Positions 52,456-61,572 of a stretch of 64,000 nt of DNA are shown here, piece by piece. Under the pieces are notes generated by a model. The model had not been told where the DNA came from and did no database searches. It was given only the letters and a program-made list of their open reading frames with translations. The DNA comes from Collinsella aerofaciens (lineage in GTDB: Bacteria > Actinomycetota > Coriobacteriia > Coriobacteriales > Coriobacteriaceae), in contig NZ_CABJDK010000003.1 of assembly GCF_902364355.1 (NCBI RefSeq), forward strand, positions 124,001 through 188,000, read 5' to 3'. The translations under genes were made by a program, and so were the position numbers. How positions within the stretch are numbered: position 1 is the stretch's first letter; every line of letters begins with the position of its first letter.

Positions 52456-53475
52456 ATGAGTAACGTTCGCGTTTGTGTAGACGTTGTGGGCGGAGACGAG
52501 AAACCTCAGGTTGTTCTCGATGGTATCGAGGCTGCACTTGCCGCCGATCCTGATATCGAGGTCCTGGCAGTCGGTCCCGCCGAAATCGTCAATCTCTTTG
52601 CCGCGGCCCATGCACGTGTGGAGGCTCTGGAAGCCCCTGACATTATCGCCATGGATGACGATCCCATTCGCGCCGTGATGACCAAGCGCAAGTCCTCGAT
52701 CGTGCTTGCCTGCCGCGCCATCAAAAAGGGCAACGCGGACGCGTTTTTCTCCGCCGGCTCCACCGGCGCCATGACCGCTGCCGCGACCGCCTACGTCACA
52801 CCGTTTAGATATATGGCCGAAGGCAAGAAGCAGCCGGTGCGCCCCTGTTTGACCAATGCGCTGCCCAATCGTGCCGGCGGCCTGACGGTGCTGTGCGACA
52901 TGGGCGCCAACCCCGATGTCGAGGTGGACGACATGGTGCGTTTTGCCCAGATGGGTAGCGCTTATGCCCGCGTTGTCCTGGGCATCGAGCATCCTCGCGT
53001 GGGCTTGCTTGCCAATGGCACCGAGGACGAGAAGGGCTCCAACTTTACCAAGGCCTGCTTCCCGGCCATGAAAGCCGCCGTTCCCGGCTTTGTGGGTAAC
53101 TGCGAAGGCACCGATCTTACGTCGGGCAATTTTGACGTCGTGGTCGCCGACGGCATGTCGGGCAACATTGCGCTCAAGGCCACCGAGGGCGCTGCCAAGT
53201 TTTTGTTGCAGGAGCTCAAGGGCGTCTTTATGTCTTCGCTTGGCACCAAGATCGCCGCGCTGCTCATTAAAAAGCAGATGCGTGAGATAAAGGCCAAGCT
53301 CTCTGGCGACGCCAAGGGCGGCGCGATTCTTTTGGGCCTGCGCGGCGTGGTTCTGATCGGCCATGGCGCCACCTCGGTCGAAGCTGTTAAAAACGGTACG
53401 CTTGCGGCGGCCGAAGCCGTGCGCGCCGGGCTGGTCGAGAATGTCGCCAACTCCATGGACGGCATCGTTTTGTAA
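52456..53475 (+). CDS. plsX: Phosphate acyltransferase PlsX
   Basis: This is a 339-residue enzyme. ATG 52456 is preferred over ATG 52450 because AAGGAG is seven bases away. PlsX makes acyl-phosphate from acyl-ACP to start phospholipid synthesis. Typical blocks are VCVDVVGGDEKPQVVLDGI (usually DAMGGD), FFSAGSTGAMTAAA, RPCLTNALPNRAGGLTVLCDMGAN, and GFVGNCEGTDLTSGNFDVVVADGMSGNIALKATEG. The first motif has Val-Val-Gly-Gly instead of Ala-Met-Gly-Gly. Confidence 0.93.
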   Translation: MSNVRVCVDVVGGDEKPQVVLDGIEAALAADPDIEVLAVGPAEIVNLFAAAHARVEALEAPDIIAMDDDPIRAVMTKRKSSIVLACRAIKKGNADAFFSAGSTGAMTAAATAYVTPFRYMAEGKKQPVRPCLTNALPNRAGGLTVLCDMGANPDVEVDDMVRFAQMGSAYARVVLGIEHPRVGLLANGTEDEKGSNFTKACFPAMKAAVPGFVGNCEGTDLTSGNFDVVVADGMSGNIALKATEGAAKFLLQELKGVFMSSLGTKIAALLIKKQMREIKAKLSGDAKGGAILLGLRGVVLIGHGATSVEAVKNGTLAAAEAVRAGLVENVANSMDGIVL

Positions 53476-53541
53476 GAGCGAGTTAGAGCGCTGTTATGTG
53501 CCTCGCGGCCTGCTTCGTGGGGTAGAATCAGAACCGTGTCT

Positions 53542-53563
53542 TGGTACCGCCCGGGCGGTACCA
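53542..53563. promoter_or_regulatory. Perfect 22-bp palindrome before acpP
   Basis: TGGTACCGCCC and GGGCGGTACCA are adjacent, exact reverse complements followed by ATTCTTTT. It lies 37 bases upstream of acpP and could be an operator or, as RNA, a terminator/attenuator. Confidence 0.55.
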
Positions 53564-53599
53564 TTCTTTTGGTATTCATGCACTATGAGAGGAAGCGCT

Positions 53600-53842
53600 A
53601 TGGACCGCTCCGAAATCTTCGACAAGATCGCCGAGGTCGCTGCTGACGTTCTGGGCGTCGATGTTGCCGAAATTAGCGATGAGACCACCTTTGACGATCT
53701 CGATGCCAACTCGCTCGAGCGCCTGCAGCTGGTTACGGCTATCGAGGACGAGTTCAACCTCGAGATCGATGACGAGACTCTGCTCTCGCTCAACTCTGTC
53801 GCCGACGCCGTCGACGCGATTGAAAACGCCAGGGAGGCCTAG
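53600..53842 (+). CDS. acpP: Acyl carrier protein
   Basis: This 80-residue acidic protein starts at ATG 53600, with AGAGGA upstream. The sequence LDANSLERLQLVTAIEDEFNLEIDDE is the helix-II region. The serine that carries the phosphopantetheine arm sits in ANSLE rather than the usual DSL. It is the acyl carrier in fatty-acid synthesis, next to plsX and rnc as in many bacteria. Confidence 0.9.
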   Translation: MDRSEIFDKIAEVAADVLGVDVAEISDETTFDDLDANSLERLQLVTAIEDEFNLEIDDETLLSLNSVADAVDAIENAREA

Positions 53843-53845
53843 GTC

Positions 53846-54571
53846 TTGGCTTTGTCTGAACGACTTACGCGTGCCCAGGAAATTCTGGGCCACGAGTTCA
53901 ATAATAAGGTGCTTCTGCGCGCGGCGCTTACGCATCCCTCGGCAGTCGAGGGCCAGCCGGTTTCTGCCAGCTATGAGCGCCTTGAGTTCTTGGGCGATTC
54001 CATTTTGGGCGCCGTCGTCGCCCGTTCGCTCTTTGAGTCCTATCCCGAGTTTGACGAGGGCAAGCTCACGCGCCTGAAGGTGTCGCTTGTCTCGGGCGCT
54101 ACGCTATCCGAGGTGTCGCATGAGCTGGGCATCGACGACATCATCATCTTTGGTGCCTCCGAGACCGGTACCGGCGCGCGCGGCCTGCACTCGGCGCTCG
54201 AGAACGTCTACGAGTCGCTCGTGGGTGCGCTGTACCTGGATGCCGGCTGGGATGTTGCGGCGGACTTTATCCATCGTACGCTCAAACCGCACCTGGCCTC
54301 CGAGCGTGCCGAGCACCCCGCGAACCCCAAATCGTTCTTGCAGGAGTGCGTGCAAGCCGACGGTCACGAACCCCCGGCGTATAAGCTCGTTGGCTCCGAG
54401 GGCCCGGCGCATGCGCCCACCTTTACCGCCGTGGTGTTGATCGATGGTATTCGCCAGGGTCGCGGCTCCGGCTCCTCAAAGAAGGAAGCCGAGGGAGCCG
54501 CTGCACTTGAGGCACTTGACCGCATGGGCTACACCACCAACGGCGTGATTCTCAACAAGAAGCCTGTTTAA
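53846..54571 (+). CDS. rnc: Ribonuclease III
   Basis: This 241-residue enzyme starts at TTG 53846, with GGGAGG eight bases upstream. The catalytic domain has ERLEFLGDSILGAVVARSLFE (signature with metal-binding Glu/Asp) and ALYLDAGWDVAADFI. The C-terminal dsRNA-binding domain reads NPKSFLQECVQADGHEPPAYKLV...GSGSSKKEAEGAAALEAL. It processes rRNA precursors and dsRNA. Confidence 0.94.
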   Translation: MALSERLTRAQEILGHEFNNKVLLRAALTHPSAVEGQPVSASYERLEFLGDSILGAVVARSLFESYPEFDEGKLTRLKVSLVSGATLSEVSHELGIDDIIIFGASETGTGARGLHSALENVYESLVGALYLDAGWDVAADFIHRTLKPHLASERAEHPANPKSFLQECVQADGHEPPAYKLVGSEGPAHAPTFTAVVLIDGIRQGRGSGSSKKEAEGAAALEALDRMGYTTNGVILNKKPV

Positions 54572-54581
54572 GCGAGGAACC

Positions 54582-57500
54582 GTGTATCTCAAGTCCCTCA
54601 CGCTCAAAGGGTTCAAGTCGTTTGCCGACCGCGCCCATATGACGTTTGAGCCGGGCCTGACCGTCATCGTCGGTCCCAACGGCTCGGGAAAATCGAACAT
54701 CTCTGACTCGATTCTGTGGGTCCTGGGCGAGCAGAGCGCCAAGCAGCTGCGCGGCCAGGCCATGGAGGATGTCATCTTCTCGGGCTCGTCAGCGCGCAAG
54801 CCGGTGGGTGTCGCCGAGGTCACGCTGGTGCTCGATAACTCGGACCATATGCTGCCCGTCGACTTTGACGAGGTCGCCATCACCCGTCGTATGTATCGCT
54901 CGGGCGAAAGCGAGTACCTCATCAACTCGAGTCCGTGCCGCCTGATGGACATTCAGGACATCCTGCACGATTCGGGCTTGGGCAAGGATACGCATTCCAT
55001 CATCAGCCAGGGCAAGCTCGACGCCATTTTGCAGAGCCGCCCCGAGGAGCGCCGTGCCCTCATCGAGGAGGCCGCCGGCATCTCCAAGCACAAGCGCCGC
55101 AAGGAGCGTGCGCTCAGAAAGATTAAATCGATGGACGAGCACCTGACGCGTGCCCGCGACATCAATAAGGAAATTGCCCGTCAGCTGCGACCGCTGGAGC
55201 GTCAGGTCGATCGCGCGCGCAAGTATAAAGAGCTGTCCTCGCGCGCGAACGAGCTTACGCAGATGCTGGCCGTCGACGAGCTGCGTTCGCTGCAGTCGCA
55301 GTGGAACGACTTGGAGAGCCGCTCCAAGGAAGGTGCCGCCGAGCTGGAGCTTGCGCAGTACCGCTTGGGCGAAAAGGAACGCGAGCTCGAGAAGCTCCAG
55401 GTCATGCTCGAGGAAAAGGGCCTGTTTGTGGGCGATCTGGGCGAGCAGCGCCGCCATATGCAAGACGTGGTCGGCCGCATTAACTCCGATATGCGCCTGC
55501 TCGAGGAAAAGGGCCACAACATGGTGTCGCGCCTGTCCGACATGCGCGGCCAGATCTCGAGCTCCGAGCATCAGCGTCGTCGCGTGGTAGAGGAGCTCGA
55601 GGACGCGCGTGCGCAGCTTGAGGAAGTGACCGGCGCGCACATGCAGGCCCAGGAGGACGTTGACGCCGCCGGACCTGCCGCCGCCGAGCTCCACGAGCGG
55701 CGCGTGACGCTCGACAATCAGATTTCGCAGCTTACGCGTGAGCAACGCGATGTGCAGCGTGTGGCCGATAACGCGGCGCTCGAACTCGCCAAGGTGAAGG
55801 ACTCGCTGAGCAACGCCGAGGTCGAGGACAACATGTATGCCTCGCGCCTGGAGCAGATCGATGACCAGCTCGAGGAAGTCACGGCCTCACTCGAGAGCCG
55901 TCGCGACCGCGCCGAGGAGCTTGAGGGTGCACTCGATCAGGCCCGTCAAGCCCAGATTGATGCGCGCGAGGCTACCGAGGTCGCCCGTGCAGCCCTTAAG
56001 GATTTGCGTGCCCGCGAGAGCGAGGCGCGCAACAAACTGTCCGAGGTGCGCTCGGAGCTTGCTAGCCAAAAGAAACTCGATGCCCGCATGGCCGACAGCT
56101 CGCCGCTCGTGAGCTGTCTGGTGGGTGTACTGGGCGACGATGTCTCGGGTCGTCTGGGCGACGTGCTCGAGGCCCCTCGTGAGCTCGAGGGCCTGGTGGA
56201 GCAGCTGCTTGCCGGCGATATCGATGCGCTGCTGTTCGACGATACGTCCGCGCTTGAGCGTGCCGGTCGTGCCGCTCTGGACCAGAAGAAGGCCTCGGGC
56301 GAGGCGCTGCTGGTGGCGCGCGGTGCGAGCGCCTCTGCTGCCGCTAAGGGCGCTGCCGGTTCCCGCCTGGTCGATCGCCTGTCCGTACGCGCCGGCTATG
56401 GCCCGGTTGTCGAGGCGCTGCTCGGCGGCTATTACGTTGTCGACGACTTGGCGGCTGCGCTGGCCGCGCCTGTCGTTGACGGCGTGACTTACGTGACCCC
56501 CGATGGCGCCCGCGTCGCCTGCGGCGGCCTGGTGCGTGTGGGCCTCGACGCCGGCGAGGCGTCGGGTGCCTTGGAGCGCAAGCGTCGCATTCGCGAGCTG
56601 GAGGGCCTGGAGCCCGATCTGGCTGCTGTGTTTGAGCATGTGTCGGATCAGGTCGTCGAGGCCAATGCGGCCGTCGAAGAGGCGCGTGCCGCTGAGGGCG
56701 ATGCCGCCGGCGAGATCGCCCGTCTTGAGGGCGAGCGCCGCTCGCTGCTCTCCGAGATTGGCCGCCTGGAGCAAAGCGCCAACAACGCCGAGGTCGAGCG
56801 CGTGCGCATCTCCAAGCGCCGCGAGCAGGCCGCCGAGGCCGTTCGCGCTGCGCGCCCGCGCGTGGACGAGCTCACCCGCTCGCGTGACGAGGCCCGAGCG
56901 CAGGCAAGCGATCTTGGCCTTCAGATTGCCGAAGCCAACGACGAACTCGACCGCGTTCGCCGTGACGATTCCGAGGCCGCCGGCAAGCTCGCCGATGCCA
57001 AGGTCCGCCTGGCCCAGACGAGCGAGCGCCTTCGTTCTCTGAAGGGCCGCGTGCCCGATCTGGAGCATCGCCTGGAGGGCATCGACCGCCGTATCCGCGG
57101 AACACGCCAGGCCTCGCGCTCACTCGAGCTGCTGCGCCTGCGCGTCGATCCCATGCACGAGCGCTATTCGGCCCTGCTGGAGCGCGCGTCGGATTGGGCA
57201 GCGCGTCTGCGTGACCAGGCCTCTCTGGAGGAGGCGGACTCCGCTTCGCTCAAGAAGACCATCGAGGATGCCAAGGCAGAGGTTGCCCGCGCTAAGGAGA
57301 AGGTCGATACCGCCACCGCCACGCAAAACGAGTTTAAAGTCGCGCGTGGCAAGCTCGAGGTGCAGGTAGAGGCCGCCATTAAGGCCATTACCGCCGATGG
57401 CAACACGGTACTCGAGGAAGCGCTCATGCTTCCCGCGCCCACGGACCGCGATGCCGCCGAGCGCGAGCTCAACCAGCTTGTGCGCCAGATCAACAACCTT

Positions 57501-58118
57501 GGTCCCGTGAACCAAGTTGCCATGGAGGAGTACGAGCAGCTCAAGCGCCGCGCCGATTACATCGAGGAGCAGCTGGCCGATCTGGTGAGCGCGCGTAAGG
57601 CGCTCACCAAGATCACGGTGGCTATTGATCGCAAGATGCGCAAGGCGTTCCTTGTGACGTTTGAGAAGGTCGACGCGAACTTCCGCGAGATCTTCGCTAT
57701 GCTGTTCCCGGGTGGCCAGGCTCATCTGGAGATGACCGATCCTGAGCATCCGGCCGAGACGGGTATCGAGGTCGTGGCGCAGCCGCGCGGCAAGCGCATC
57801 ACCAAGATGATGCTCATGTCGGGCGGCGAGAAGAGTCTGACGGCACTCGCCCTGCTCTTTGCCGTGTACCGCACGCGCACGGTGCCGTTCTATGTGCTGG
57901 ACGAGGTCGAGGCGGCACTTGACGATGCCAACCTGTCCAAGCTCATCGGCGCGCTCGACGTGTTGCGTTCCGATACGCAGCTCTTGGTCATTTCGCATCA
58001 GCGCCGTACTATGGAGGACGCTGACGTTCTCTATGGCGTCTCGATGCAAGCCGACGGCGTCAGCCGCGTCGTCTCGCAAAAACTCGATCGCGAAACCGGA
58101 AAGGTCGTGAATGCATAA
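54582..58118 (+). CDS. smc: Chromosome segregation protein SMC
   Basis: This 1178-residue protein starts at GTG 54582, with GAGGA upstream. Walker A is IVGPNGSGKSNI near residues 31-42. Long coiled coils (about 170-500 and 660-1000) surround the hinge (about 505-650, LVSCLVGVLGDDVSGRLGDVLEA, CGGLVRVGLDAGE). The C-terminal head has LMSGGEKSLTALALLFAVY (signature) and FYVLDEVEAALDD (Walker B). It condenses and organises the chromosome. Confidence 0.96.
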   Translation: MYLKSLTLKGFKSFADRAHMTFEPGLTVIVGPNGSGKSNISDSILWVLGEQSAKQLRGQAMEDVIFSGSSARKPVGVAEVTLVLDNSDHMLPVDFDEVAITRRMYRSGESEYLINSSPCRLMDIQDILHDSGLGKDTHSIISQGKLDAILQSRPEERRALIEEAAGISKHKRRKERALRKIKSMDEHLTRARDINKEIARQLRPLERQVDRARKYKELSSRANELTQMLAVDELRSLQSQWNDLESRSKEGAAELELAQYRLGEKERELEKLQVMLEEKGLFVGDLGEQRRHMQDVVGRINSDMRLLEEKGHNMVSRLSDMRGQISSSEHQRRRVVEELEDARAQLEEVTGAHMQAQEDVDAAGPAAAELHERRVTLDNQISQLTREQRDVQRVADNAALELAKVKDSLSNAEVEDNMYASRLEQIDDQLEEVTASLESRRDRAEELEGALDQARQAQIDAREATEVARAALKDLRARESEARNKLSEVRSELASQKKLDARMADSSPLVSCLVGVLGDDVSGRLGDVLEAPRELEGLVEQLLAGDIDALLFDDTSALERAGRAALDQKKASGEALLVARGASASAAAKGAAGSRLVDRLSVRAGYGPVVEALLGGYYVVDDLAAALAAPVVDGVTYVTPDGARVACGGLVRVGLDAGEASGALERKRRIRELEGLEPDLAAVFEHVSDQVVEANAAVEEARAAEGDAAGEIARLEGERRSLLSEIGRLEQSANNAEVERVRISKRREQAAEAVRAARPRVDELTRSRDEARAQASDLGLQIAEANDELDRVRRDDSEAAGKLADAKVRLAQTSERLRSLKGRVPDLEHRLEGIDRRIRGTRQASRSLELLRLRVDPMHERYSALLERASDWAARLRDQASLEEADSASLKKTIEDAKAEVARAKEKVDTATATQNEFKVARGKLEVQVEAAIKAITADGNTVLEEALMLPAPTDRDAAERELNQLVRQINNLGPVNQVAMEEYEQLKRRADYIEEQLADLVSARKALTKITVAIDRKMRKAFLVTFEKVDANFREIFAMLFPGGQAHLEMTDPEHPAETGIEVVAQPRGKRITKMMLMSGGEKSLTALALLFAVYRTRTVPFYVLDEVEAALDDANLSKLIGALDVLRSDTQLLVISHQRRTMEDADVLYGVSMQADGVSRVVSQKLDRETGKVVNA

Positions 58119-59035
58119 TGGGATTCTTTGACGCTCTCTCGCGCGGACTTGAGCGCAGCCGCGAGGCCCTCAACGAGGTCTTCTACTTTGGCGGCGAGGT
58201 CGACGAGGACTTTTGGGAGGACCTTGAGGATACCCTCGTTATGGGTGACATGGGCGCCGAGGTCGCCATTCAGGTCTCCGATGATCTGCGCGAGACGGCC
58301 GCCAAGAAGAACCTCAAGACCGCCTCGCAGCTCCGTCGCGCCCTGGCTGAGCAGCTCGAGCAGCATTTTGTGCCCGCCGAGCGCGATCCGTTCTCCGACA
58401 CGCCGAGCTGCGTGCTGTTTGTAGGCATTAACGGCGCCGGCAAGACCACGACGGTCGGCAAGATCGCGAGCGCCATGGCTGCCCGCGGCAAGAATGTCAT
58501 GATCGGCTCGGCCGATACCTTCCGCGCCGCCGCCATCGAGCAGCTCGATGTGTGGGGCCAGCGCGCCGGCGTCCCCGTCATCAAGCGCGACCGCGGCTCC
58601 GACCCGGCAAGCGTTTGCTACGACGTGCTCGACGAGGCCGACAAGCGCGGCAGCGACCTGGTGCTTATCGATACTGCTGGCCGTCTGCACACGAGCCCCG
58701 AGCTCATGCGCGAGCTTGCCAAGGTGGTCAACGTGACGCGTAAGCGCGCCACCAATATGGCCGCCGGCCCCATGCCCGTCTCGGTCGTCCTCGTGATCGA
58801 TGCCGCAACGGGCCAAAACGGCCTGAACCAGGCGCTCGAGTTTAATGAGGCGCTTGGCCTGGACGGTATTATCATGACAAAGCTCGACGGCACGGCTAAG
58901 GGCGGCATCGCCATGGCCGTGGCCGAGAAGCTCAAGCTCCCGATCCTTCGCATCGGCGTGGGCGAGCAGGTCGATGACCTGCAGGAGTTTAACGCCAAAG
59001 ATTTCTGCCGCGCCCTGGTGGGCGAGTCCAATTAA
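58118..59035 (+). CDS. ftsY: Signal recognition particle receptor FtsY
   Basis: This 305-residue GTPase starts at ATG 58118, overlapping the smc stop (TAATG). The NG domain has FVGINGAGKTTTVGKIA (G1), GSADTFRAAAIEQL, VLIDTAGRLHTSPELM (G3) and TKLDGTAKGGI (G4). The N-terminal acidic A domain of E. coli FtsY is absent, as usual in Gram-positives. It docks ribosome-SRP complexes at the membrane. Confidence 0.95.
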   Translation: MGFFDALSRGLERSREALNEVFYFGGEVDEDFWEDLEDTLVMGDMGAEVAIQVSDDLRETAAKKNLKTASQLRRALAEQLEQHFVPAERDPFSDTPSCVLFVGINGAGKTTTVGKIASAMAARGKNVMIGSADTFRAAAIEQLDVWGQRAGVPVIKRDRGSDPASVCYDVLDEADKRGSDLVLIDTAGRLHTSPELMRELAKVVNVTRKRATNMAAGPMPVSVVLVIDAATGQNGLNQALEFNEALGLDGIIMTKLDGTAKGGIAMAVAEKLKLPILRIGVGEQVDDLQEFNAKDFCRALVGESN

Positions 59036-59045
59036 GGAGTGACTA

Positions 59046-60521
59046 GTGTTTGATTCTCTGAGCGATCGCCTCAACGACACATTTGACCGCCTGCGCGGCA
59101 AGGGTAAGCTGACCGAGGCCGATATTACTTCGGCCATGCGCGACATTCGCATGGCGCTGCTCGAGGCCGACGTTAACTTTAAGGTCGTCAAGGAGTTCGT
59201 TGCCAAGACCAAGGAGCGCTGCATGACCGCCGAGGTCATGGAGTCGCTGTCGCCGGCGCAAAACGTCGTCAAGATCGTGCTCGACGAGCTCACCGAGATG
59301 CTCGGCTCCACCGAGAGCAAGCTCGTCTTTAGCAACCGTATCCCCAACGTCATCATGCTCGTGGGCCTGCAGGGCTCCGGTAAGACCACGGCGGCCGTAA
59401 AGCTGGCCTACCTGCTCAAGAAGCAGGGCCGCTCGCCGCTGCTCGCCGCGTGCGACGTCTACCGTCCCGCCGCAGCCGACCAGCTAGCCACGCTTGGCGG
59501 AGAGATCGGCGTGCCGGTCTTCCGTGGCGACGGTGCACACCCGGTCGACATCGCCAAGGGCGCTATTCAGGAGGCCGTCGACCACCTGCGTGACGTGGTC
59601 ATCGTCGATACCGCCGGTCGTTTGCAGATCGACGAGCAGATGATGCAGGAAGCCGTGGACATCAAGAAGGCCGTCAAGCCCGATCAGGTGCTGATGGTCG
59701 TCGATGCCATGACCGGCCAGGATATCGTCAACGTCGTCTCGACCTTCGCCGAGCGCACCGACTTTGACGGCGTGATCATCTCCAAGCTCGACGGCGATGC
59801 CCGTGGTGGCGGCGCGCTTTCCGTGCGCCAGGTGACCGGCAAGCCCATCAAGTTCGTGAGCATGGGCGAGAAGCCCGATTCGCTGGAGCCGTTCTACCCC
59901 GACCGTATGGCCAAGCGAATCTTGGGCATGGGCGACGTCGTCGGCATCATCGAGAAGGCCCAGGAGGCCGCCGATGCCGAGCAGCTCGAGGCCGCCGAGC
60001 GCATGCTGCGCGAGGGCTTTACCATGAACGACATGCTCGACCAGATGAAAGCCGTTAAGAAGATGGGCGGCATGAAGGGCATTCTCGGCATGCTCCCCGG
60101 TGGCCAGCGCGTGCTCAACCAGATGGGCGGCAACCTGGACGAGGGCATCTTCGACAAGAACGAGGCCATCATTATGTCGATGACCAAGGAGGAACGCCTG
60201 CGCCCCTCCATCATCAACGGCCAGCGCCGCGCCCGCATTGCCAAGGGAGCCGGCGTAACCCCCACCGAGGTCAACGGCCTTATGAAGCAGTGGGGCGAGA
60301 TGAATAAGATGATGGGCCGCATGCGCACGATGGCCAATCAGGCACAGGCCGGCGGCAAAAAGGGCAAAAAGGGTAAGAAGGGCAAAAAGATGCGCATGCC
60401 CAATATTCCCGGTCTGGATGCCATGGGCTTGGGCGGCATGGGCGGCCTGGGAACAGGTGGTCCTAAGTCCGATATGGACCTGCTGCGCCAGATGGAAGCG
60501 CAGATGCGCAATAAGAAATAG
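59046..60521 (+). CDS. ffh: Signal recognition particle protein Ffh
   Basis: This 491-residue GTPase starts at GTG 59046, with AAGGAG upstream. The N domain is followed by the G domain (VGLQGSGKTTAAVKLAY, CDVYRPAAADQL, VDTAGRLQIDEQMM, SKLDGDARGGGAL). The Met-rich M domain includes FTMNDMLDQMKAVKKMGGMKGILGMLPG, which binds SRP RNA and signal peptides. A Lys/Gly tail (KKGKKGKKGKKMRMP) precedes the end. A terminator follows. Confidence 0.95.
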   Translation: MFDSLSDRLNDTFDRLRGKGKLTEADITSAMRDIRMALLEADVNFKVVKEFVAKTKERCMTAEVMESLSPAQNVVKIVLDELTEMLGSTESKLVFSNRIPNVIMLVGLQGSGKTTAAVKLAYLLKKQGRSPLLAACDVYRPAAADQLATLGGEIGVPVFRGDGAHPVDIAKGAIQEAVDHLRDVVIVDTAGRLQIDEQMMQEAVDIKKAVKPDQVLMVVDAMTGQDIVNVVSTFAERTDFDGVIISKLDGDARGGGALSVRQVTGKPIKFVSMGEKPDSLEPFYPDRMAKRILGMGDVVGIIEKAQEAADAEQLEAAERMLREGFTMNDMLDQMKAVKKMGGMKGILGMLPGGQRVLNQMGGNLDEGIFDKNEAIIMSMTKEERLRPSIINGQRRARIAKGAGVTPTEVNGLMKQWGEMNKMMGRMRTMANQAQAGGKKGKKGKKGKKMRMPNIPGLDAMGLGGMGGLGTGGPKSDMDLLRQMEAQMRNKK

Positions 60522-60544
60522 AGCTGTAATTCCAGCTTGATATG

Positions 60545-60580
60545 GCAAAGGCCGCTCGGAAGCTACCGGGTGGCCTTTGC
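60545..60580 (+). terminator. Terminator hairpin after ffh
   Basis: GCAAAGGCC (60545-60553) pairs with GGCCTTTGC (60572-60580), with an inner CGG/CCG. The T-run is weak. Confidence 0.6.
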
Positions 60581-60641
60581 TGTTGGCTTTGTTTGTTGGG
60601 TTGCGTTTGGCGTCGCGCCCCGAGCTCGCGGTGCCGTGCCG

Positions 60642-61406
60642 TTAGTGGCAGCCGCAGCCCTCGTCGCCCTCGTGCTCGTGATGGCCGTGGCAGCCGCAGG
60701 AATCGCCATGCTCGTGAGTGTGCTCGTGGTCGTGGCCGTGGCAGCCGCACGTGGCCTCGCCGTTCTGTGCGAGCGTGCCGGCGATAAGGGCCTCGACGCA
60801 AGCGTCGCAGCTGCCTTGGGCACCCGCGTATACCGTGATGCCGGCTTGGGCAAGCGCGTTGATAGCGCCACCGCCGATGCCGCCGCAGATGAGCGTGTCC
60901 ACGCCGCCGTTGGCGAGCAGGCCCGCAAGGGCACCGTGGCCGGTGCCGCCGGTGCCCACGACCTGCTCGCTGAGCACCTTGCCGTCCTGAATGTCGTAGA
61001 TCTTGAACTGCTCGCTGCGGCCAAAGTGCATAAAGATGTTGCCGTTGTCATACGTGGTTGCCACTCTCATGGTGCCGATCTCCTTTGCTGGCCATACGGC
61101 CGTCGTTGTGGTGATGGGGGAGTACGCGATATTGCCGCCCTCGATGATGAGCGCCCGACCATTGACCAGCGCATTTGCCACCTTGCGATGCGCTCGGCTG
61201 CAAATTGCCGCCACCGTGGCGCGCGCGATGCCCATGTGCTTTGCGACGGCCTCCTGATTGAGGCCTTCCAGGTCGCATAGCCGCAGGACCTCGAGTTCGT
61301 CGACCGTCATGTCGATGGCCTCTCCGCTGGCAAGGCCATCGGGGGTAAAACCGCGATATTCGGGGATGATCCCGATGCGGCGCAATTTTTCACGTCTTCC
61401 TGCCAT
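60642..61406 (-). CDS. Fused DUF134 HTH regulator and NifX-like cluster-binding protein with Cys/His tail
   Basis: This 254-residue protein starts at ATG 61406. Residues 1-90 are a DUF134 helix-turn-helix (IDMTVDELEVLRLCDLEGLNQEAVAKHMGIARATVAAIC). From M113 it is a NifX/NifB-type iron-molybdenum-cofactor domain (MRVATTYDNGNIFMHFGRSEQFKIYDI, GTGHGALAGLLANGGVDTLICGGIGGGA). The last about 35 residues are a metal-binding tail rich in CGCHGH and HEHEH. M113 has its own strong ribosome site, so a separate NifX-only product is possible. DUF134 and NifX genes are usually separate neighbours. Paired palindromes flank its promoter. Confidence 0.82.
   Translation of the reverse strand: MAGRREKLRRIGIIPEYRGFTPDGLASGEAIDMTVDELEVLRLCDLEGLNQEAVAKHMGIARATVAAICSRAHRKVANALVNGRALIIEGGNIAYSPITTTTAVWPAKEIGTMRVATTYDNGNIFMHFGRSEQFKIYDIQDGKVLSEQVVGTGGTGHGALAGLLANGGVDTLICGGIGGGAINALAQAGITVYAGAQGSCDACVEALIAGTLAQNGEATCGCHGHDHEHTHEHGDSCGCHGHHEHEGDEGCGCH
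61080..61086 (-). promoter_or_regulatory. Internal Shine-Dalgarno for a NifX-only product
   Basis: On the minus strand, AAAGGAG at 61086-61080 lies nine bases before an in-frame ATG at 61070 (M113 of the fused protein). Confidence 0.55.
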
Positions 61407-61420
61407 ACACTCTCCATATC

Positions 61421-61485
61421 TGACATATGTCAACAATAGAATAACGACCGTGCGGATTTACGCAAGGAATTTCTGGCATATGTCA
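61421..61485 (-). promoter_or_regulatory. Promoter with two flanking CATATG palindromes (likely autoregulatory operators)
   Basis: TGACATATGTCA (61421-61432) is a perfect palindrome. TGGCATATGTCA (61474-61485) differs at one base and its outer bases extend to CTG...CAG. The centres are 53 bp apart, about five helical turns. On the minus strand between them, TTGCGT and TATTCT spaced 16 bp form a plausible promoter for the DUF134-NifX gene. Confidence 0.6.
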
Positions 61486-61572
61486 GAAAATGAGGGCTTA
61501 TGTTAGGGCTGTGGGGCCGCTTGCGCCTGGGCTACAATGAATCTCGCTTATAGGCGACTGACAGGAGGGTCA

